A stretch of DNA of 64,000 bases from Sweltsa coloradensis. Lineage: Eukaryota > Arthropoda > Insecta > Plecoptera > Chloroperlidae. This document shows positions 57,980 through 64,000 of this stretch, one piece after another. The position numbers and the translations under genes were made by a program. Location of the stretch: the NCBI GenBank assembly GCA_024449915.1, contig JAMZAV010003088.1:1-64000 (forward strand), read 5' to 3'. Under the pieces are notes generated by a model. That model made no database searches and was not told the DNA's origin. It worked only from the letters and a program-made list of their open reading frames with translations. The first letter of the stretch is position 1; the number at the start of each line of letters is the position of its first letter.

Positions 57980-58736
57980 CTAGGAAAACGCTTAAGTCCC
58001 GCCGCGTTGTTGGATGAGCGTAATTGGTGCATTGAGCTGCCATGTGTTATGCGAATTTTCTGTTGTTCTGTGGCAAAATCATTACTAAGTTGAAATTTTT
58101 TTAAAATTAAATTAAATTAAATTAAAAATTAACCTTTTTTTAATAAATCGTAATTTTAAAAAAAATTGTAAAATTGCGATTTTTATAAGAAATAATTTCT
58201 AGATTGCGCTCAAATTTTACACTAATATATTAATTCATAAAATAAAGGATCTGCGAAAAAATCATTACAATCGGATAAAGCATGTAGGTGCTATAAGTCA
58301 AAGAATTGTTTTAAAAAAGAAAAAACCTGTAAAATTTCGATTTTTATGATAAATATTTTATCAATTGCGCTCAAATTTCACAAAAATATCTTAATTCATA
58401 AAATAAAGGTTCTGTGCAAAAATCATTACAATCGAACAAAGCATTGTAGGTGTTATAAGTCGAAGAAAGTTTTTAAAAATTGAAAAAAATCGTAAAATTG
58501 CGATTTTCATGAGAAAAAATTTTCGATTGCGCTCAAAAACGTGGCAGTTCTAAGTTCAGAGATTTCGAAGGCCTCCATAAAATTTCATCGCAATCGGAGT
58601 ATCGGTTTAGCCGGAATCGTGTGGACAAACAGACAAAAATACAAAAAAAAGAAAGAAAGAAAAAAAAAAAACATTCCGGATTTTTTCTCCAGTGTAGTGA
58701 AATGGAATCTTCGCTTCGCTCGCTACGCTCATCCAA
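57980..58736 (-). mobile_element. full-length HINE-A, 3' hairpin type 1
   Basis: It runs from CTAGGAAAACGCTTAAGTCC to CGCTACGCTCATCCAA. It has three core units. Confidence 0.9.
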
Positions 58737-58739
58737 TTA

Positions 58740-59119
58740 TTGCTATTGCTTACTTAACTATTATTGCATCAGAATATTCATCTACGCAACAACTCATTTA
58801 GCCCAGCTTACATAACACATTCAAATTAATGTATTTTCAGTATTTACCTTAAGTAATGAATCATCACATAGCTATTCGATAATAACGAATGATATTCTCT
58901 ACTAATTACATATATTCCAGGAACTAGACAATATTGTCAGAAATATTGATCATCTCAGTAATCAAGATGAGTAAACAACCTAATTACTACCTATCTAATC
59001 ATGACACTCAGTTTAGTATAAAGAACGCGGCCCAGTCCACAGGACCCTTCATTATCTTATTACCTCTTCAATTACAAACACGTAACTAGCTTGCATGGTG
59101 ATTGCTATTGACTTGGCTT
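58740..59119. other. AT-rich stretch, nothing recognised
   Basis: No frame, repeat match or RNA-like fold that I can support. Confidence 0.4.
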
Positions 59120-59610
59120 AACTCAAATGCGCGCAAACAGGTGTTGATGATTTCTGCTAAACGGTTGGTAATATCATTACCAAATTTTGAATGGATGTTA
59201 ATAAAGTACTTTTATATTGATATCCGTAATTGGTTGCACAAAATAAGCGTTAAAGATCCATTGCGAAACATAAGTCCAAAACGTGAAAAAATGGGAAATC
59301 CAAAACATGGATTACAATTCTGGAAATACCCACCAAACCGTTTATCTTACGATAAAACCAAATTAACCTGCGCGTTCACATTGATTTAAACGTTGGGTTC
59401 CATTATGCAAATTTGAGTTAAAAAAATCTGTTCACTTGGAATAAATTCCCGAAGTTGACCAAAATTGAGTAAATTTTTGTGATTTCACTAAATTTTAATT
59501 CAAAATCAATGAATTAATTTAGGAATACGCGTAATGGATAACATAGATTTATTCTTTATAAACGTTAGTGTGAAATTTGATAATGGTGTTATCAACCGTT
59601 TACCCAAAAA
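59120..59610. repeat. repeat R copy 2, uninterrupted
   Basis: Colinear with 56700-57069 plus 57648-57765. It runs through the position where copy 1 holds a HINE-B (TTTCACTAAATTTTAATTCA). Confidence 0.85.
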
Positions 59611-60007
59611 ATCCAGAAAGCTGAGCGCTTAAACTCGCCTCCGTTCTAGCCTCAGCATACCCTCTTAACAACAATAATCTGGCGAGTTAATGTAAACCAA
59701 CATTAATCTGATCTAGTGAGTTGACATAACAGAACACATAGGCGTACAGCAAATTTAACCATTTGGCGTGCTCCACAAATACTAAAACGAAACTAAATAA
59801 TATAAACCATGACACCATCACATGGTTTTACATTTTTCTAATATTTTATTGTTTACATAATCTCATAATCCAGCTATAATCATGGGGGGAAGAGCTCGCA
59901 AAATAGGGACCGTAGGTAGCTACAAATCATTTTTTCATTTTTTCATTTCATTATTGAATTAATCAATTCAAACAACTTCTATTCTCAATACTAGTATACT
60001 ATACTAA

Positions 60008-60193
60008 CTAGGAAAACGCCAAAGTCGTTGTGTAAACGAGTGAGTGAGCGCCATGTGTTATAGTACGCGGTATCATTCCCCATACTGGGCTAGATCCAGC
60101 CTTGGGTATATGGATGGGAGGAAATTGGATGTTCCTGAGTACTCAACACTTGGCTCGCTCACTCGTTTAACAACGACTTTGGCGTTTCCCTAG
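60008..60193. mobile_element. palindromic HINE-C-like element, head-to-head 3' ends
   Basis: CTAGGAAAACGCCAAAGTCG at the left is inverted at the right (ending CCCTAG at 60193). The arms share ACGAGTGAGTGAGCG. The middle is unique. Confidence 0.85.
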
Positions 60194-60687
60194 TTATTTA
60201 AATTGAACATTCAAAATGCGAATCGTGTTCGTAACGTATTAGCGTGAAACATTAACAAATTTCCAAGATAAAACAAAATCATCTAAATTTATTTCCTATT
60301 TAACACCCCTCAAATATAATATGTGGGTGTAAAAATATAAAAAAGTTATAACCAATGAGCCTCGAACCGCAACCCTCCGTGCGGTAGGCTAAATGCTTAC
60401 CTCTAAGCCATGCCAGCGACGTAGAATTAGTCCCGCTAGCTGCTACTAAACAAATGCTATCGATATTTTAAAAAATCACATTTTTATTTATTGTAGGCTT
60501 AAATCGCAATGGATCGAGCTGATTTTGTTAACAGTTCTCAGTAAACTCGTACCGGATGTCGGTTTAAAATTTCAGCGCAATCTGTTCAGCGGTTCGGCTG
60601 ATTTTCGACGTACAGACAGACAGAATCACAGAATGAGGGCCGTTAAAGTTGAATGGAGACACTCAGTCGCTCCGCTCCCTCGTTTAA
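60194..60687 (-). mobile_element. HINE-C copy 1, 3' end replaced by the palindromic element
   Basis: In reverse it begins TTATTTAAATTGAACATTCA, at the same internal point found in copies 2 and 3. It includes a tRNA-like word (reverse box B CCTCGAACCGC), AATTTCAGCGCAATCTGTTC and GACAGACAG, and ends CGCTCCGCTCCCTCGTTTAA. Confidence 0.84.
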
Positions 60688-61286
60688 CTAGGGAAACGCC
60701 AAAGTCGTTGTTAAACGAGTGAGTTAGCCAAGTGTTTTGACTTCTAAAACCAGACCGTCTGGTCACCTTACAGGAACTCACTCTGCTTGCCACAATAATT
60801 ATTTAAATTGAACATTCAAAATGCGAATCGTATTCAAAACGTATTAGCGTGAAACATTAAAACAAAATCACCTAATTTTATTTCCCATTGAACACCCCTC
60901 AAAAATAATATGTGGGTGTAAAAAAATATAAAAAAGTTAGAACTGACGGGTATCGAACCCCATGCATCCGTGCGGTAGGCTAAATGGTTACCACTAAGCC
61001 ATGCAGGCCACGTCAACTTCGTCCCGCTGACTGCTACGAAACAAATGCCATTGATATTATTAAAAATCACATTTTTATTTATTGTAGGCTTAAATCGCAA
61101 TGGATCAAGCTGATTTTGTTAACAGTTCTCAGTAAACTTGTACCGGATGTCTGTTTAAAATTTCAGCGCAATCTGTTCAGCGGTTCGGCTGATTTTCGAC
61201 GTACAGACAGACAGACAGACAGAATCACAGAATGAGAGCCGTTTGAGTTGAATGGAGACACTCAGTCGCTCCGCTCCCTCGTTTAA
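60688..61286 (-). mobile_element. HINE-C copy 2, full-length
   Basis: It runs from CTAGGGAAACGCCAAAGTCG to CGCTCCGCTCCCTCGTTTAA. It has inverted ends TTAAACGAG/CTCGTTTAA, an AACG...CGTT hairpin and a terminal CTAG. It holds an internal tRNA-like segment on the minus strand (ATGGCTTAGTGGTAACCATT, GGGGTTCGATACCC). It begins exactly where copy 1 ends. Confidence 0.9.
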
Positions 61287-61287
61287 A

Positions 61288-61900
61288 CTAGGGAAACGCC
61301 AAAGTCGTTGTTAAACGAGTGAGTTAGCCAAGTGTTTTGACTTCTAAAACCGGACCGTCTGGTCAACTTACAGAAACTCACTCTGCTTGCCACAATAATT
61401 ATTTAAATTGAACATTCAAAATGCGAATCGTATTCAAAACGTATTAGCGTGAAACATTAACAAACTTCAAAGATTAAACAAAATCACCTAATTTTTATTT
61501 CCCATTTAACACCCCTCAAAAATAATATGTGGGTGTAAAATTATAAAAAAAAAGTTAGAACTGACGGGTATCGAACCCCATCCATCCGTGCGGTAGGCTA
61601 AATGGTTACCACTAGGCCATGCAGGCCACGTCAACCTCGTCCCGCTAACTGCTACGAAACAAATGCCATTGATATTATTAAAAATCACATTTTTATTTAT
61701 TGTAGGCTTAAATCGCAATGGATCAAGCTGATTTTGTTAACAGTTCTTAGTAAACTCGTACCAAATGTCTGTTTAAAATTTCAGCGCAATCTGTTCAGCG
61801 GTTCGGCTGATTTTCGACGTACAGACAGACAGACAGAATCACAGAATGAGAGCCGTTTGAGTTGAATGGAGACACTCAGTCGCTCCGCTCCCTCGTTTAA
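61288..61900 (-). mobile_element. HINE-C copy 3, full-length
   Basis: Same ends and body as copy 2, separated from it by one base. Identity is very high by eye, implying a recent or replication-linked tandem arrangement. Confidence 0.9.
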
Positions 61901-62300
61901 TAATACATATAACTTGATTCACATAAAATACACATTTTATTTGATTATCCATTTTATATTTAGTAAATTTTTAAATTTACCATGTCCACTACAAACTGCC
62001 CCTTATAGATTCGTACTACTACACGTATATATTAAATACAATACTAATTCCATTTCATAATCATTATCATATCATATGCTAGTGTTTTATATTATTTTAT
62101 TATTCATCCTAAATATCATCGTATTGTATCATATCAAACCAATTACTCATTTCATTTTTTATTTCAATACTCAATTAATCTATTCAAACAACTTCAATTC
62201 TCAATACTAGTATACCATACTAGTAATATACATATAACTTGATTCACATGAAATATGCATTCTATTTTATTATTCATTTTTTACCATGTTTTAGCCTTAG
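61901..62300. repeat. tandem host repeat that carries the HINE-C array
   Basis: ACATATAACTTGATTCACAT at 61905 recurs at 62229. CTCAATACTAGTATAC at about 59984 recurs at about 62198. The first copy is split by the array at 60007/61901 and the second is intact. Confidence 0.8.
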
Positions 62301-63230
62301 GAACTATTCACTCCCTCTTCACGAAGAGGTGTATACTTGTACCATGTATTAGTCTTAAGTGAATAAAGATCTACTCTACTCTACTCTAGTGGAATGAAGA
62401 ACACACACAATGTAATGTTATTTAGCTTGGTGCTAACTGTCAAGTACTGACATTACGCTAGCCCCGGCCCCATGCACTGACAACAAGACTTGCCAAACGC
62501 ATTTTATATCAACTTTGTTGAAGGGCGATGTCAGATCGGTGGTCTTGTTCGGTTGTTGTCGTGAGAGGTTACAGTGACTGACAAACAGACTGACAGGCAA
62601 GAGGAAAGAGAATTAGGATCCTCACTCCCTAATCGCTACCGATCATCTACAATGTATTGCTTATTTGTACTAGCAGTAGCCAATTTTTGGTTGATTAGTA
62701 AAACAAAAAAAAATCAAAAAAATTATCGTATTGAATAAAATTGGTCTATCTTCTGCAAGTGTTATTCATCACTTATTTAATGTTGTAACAAAAATGCTAC
62801 AAAGCAGAAAATGTAATGTATTTCTAATTTTAACGGGTCCGTACATGACAACTTGCACAGAGTTTCGTGCGGACCATGCGAAATAAAAGCCAATGCTAAC
62901 CTAGGAAATATAAAGCGGGTGTATCCTTAGAGCATGAATATTCATGAATCATGCTCAAAGGGTGTATGTAGCGTAGGCTTGTGTTGACCAGCGTCACGCC
63001 AGAATGTGGTAATGAGTATGGACCCTCGCTCTTTCGCGTGACTAAACAAACCAATTCCTATGCTCAGGTTCCGGTCAATATAGTACGCTAGATTCCCAGT
63101 CTCCAATACGTCCGTACAGGCGCGAGCGTAGCAAATTGAAGCGTCAATGTGATTTGGCGCTTCAATTTATGATTTACATTTTGTTTTAGATGCGATTTAG
63201 TATTTTTCTGGATTGTTTGATATAGTTTTA
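62301..63230. other. non-coding stretch
   Basis: A CTACT run lies at about 62370-62388 after an AATAAAG word, and a dyad GCATGAATATTCATG is near 62934. No gene is visible. Confidence 0.4.
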
Positions 63231-63290
63231 GCTTGTGCAGCATGGGGATGCACAAACAGGAACAATAAGAAGTTATTGCACAAGGGAATT
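63231..63290 (+). pseudogene. THAP-type zinc-finger N-terminal fragment
   Basis: One frame reads ACAAWGCTNRNNKKLLHKGI and then meets TAG TAA. The C-A-A-x-G-C-x-N-R pattern is the start of a THAP C2CH DNA-binding finger, found in P-element-type transposases and animal transcription factors. The following aromatic/Pro part and the second C/H pair are not found in frame. It is only 20 codons, so chance similarity is possible. Confidence 0.3.
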
Positions 63291-63788
63291 TAGTAATCAT
63301 TTGGTGTTTATGGCTAATATGCTCACCTGTCAACCTGGCAGCCATTAGAAGAAAAGTATTTCTTCAAACCCTTCTGAAGGCAGGTCAAGTGTTGAATTAT
63401 ATATTTTTTGAACTAATCTTTAGATCTTATTTCCAACTAACTTGCGGCATCCATAGCAGCTGTAAAAATTAACATATCGCCGTCTTTTATTGCTTAAATG
63501 TCGACAACACTTTTTTCATTCGAAAAACAAAATTGGTAAGGTACCATCAAAACTGCATACCGATATTTACTTTTTCACACGCACGCGCGCGACCCGGCAC
63601 CTCCACCAAAATCTTGTTTTTTAAATACTTACCAAATACTAGACTCACGTCGAAGTTTCGGTTACTCTTACACCCCTATAACTTTGGCGGTATAAAGCGT
63701 CCATGTTAGTAGTGGTCATGGATAGACTTCAATATAACAATAAATAAACAAAATACTTGTGACACACCAGTGTGTCGCCACACAGTGG

Positions 63789-64000
63789 TTGAGCGGAGCG
63801 ACTGAGTGTCTCCATTCAACTCGAACGGGTCTCATTCTGTGATTCTGTCTGTCTGTCTGTCTGTACGTCGAAAATCAGCCGAACCGCTGAACAGATTGGG
63901 CTGAAATTTTAAACAGACATCCGGTACGAGTTTATTGAGAACTGCTAACAAAATCAGCTAGATCCATTGCGATTTAATCCACAATAAATAAAAATGTGAG
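63789..64000 (+). mobile_element. HINE-C copy, 5' part, running off the window
   Basis: It starts TTGAGCGGAGCGACTGAGTG, has CTGTCTGTCTGTCTGTACGT and GCCGAACCGCTGAACAGATT, and reaches the window end before the tRNA-like segment. Confidence 0.82.

Overview
The window looks like a gene-poor, AT-rich, repeat-dense piece of an animal nuclear genome. There are no bacterial-style operons, long stretches have no open frame, introns show GT/AG signals, and tRNA-headed SINEs, microsatellites, foldback MITEs and many rolling-circle-type short elements are present. The SINE and repeat style is compatible with an arthropod, but I cannot name the species.

Left end (1-8.85 kb). The 3' end of an unrecognised coding exon lies at 3-74. 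From 6.1 to 2.3 kb on the minus strand is an almost full-length but badly decayed protein-primed family B DNA polymerase of Polinton/Maverick (adintovirus-like) type, with many frameshifts and stops. Its polymerase DTDS motif is intact, while the exonuclease I and motif A aspartates are not visible. Upstream on the same strand (6.1-8.85 kb) lie GC-richer exon-like blocks with good splice signals. Two of them (6128-6405 and 6564-6912) can be spliced in phase onto the polymerase frame. Another pair (8538-8676 and 8759-8847) splices in phase into a terminal coding segment that is cut off by a transposon.

Middle and right (8.85-64 kb). The dominant occupant is a set of short non-autonomous elements with helentron (Helitron2/HINE) architecture. 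They have a 5' TTGGATGAGCG end, the same word inverted near the 3' end, then a hairpin (AACGC...GCGTT) and a terminal CTAG. I separate HINE-A (core made of ~130-bp tandem units), HINE-B, and a third family HINE-C with different ends (TTAAACGAG...CTCGTTTAA, hairpin, CCCTAG). About twenty A/B copies were placed on both strands. They include a nested insertion (A in B), an A/B chimera, two interchangeable 3' hairpin types, a head-to-tail array of HINE-C, and palindromic head-to-head 3' ends. For three insertions a duplicated, uninterrupted site is present elsewhere in the window, which helps define their ends.

Other mobile DNA includes three tRNA-derived SINE families (one copy with an 11-bp target duplication), two hAT-like elements with 8-bp target duplications (one perfect and carrying a nested SINE), seven foldback/palindromic MITEs, and a repeat family rich in ACGTACGTTTT. 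A probable terminal exon (24.3 kb, plus) and a THAP-like zinc-finger scrap (63.2 kb, plus) are the only other protein-like signals. No intact gene, rRNA, CRISPR array or autonomous transposase/Rep-helicase was found. All boundaries were read by eye; alignments would refine them by several bases.
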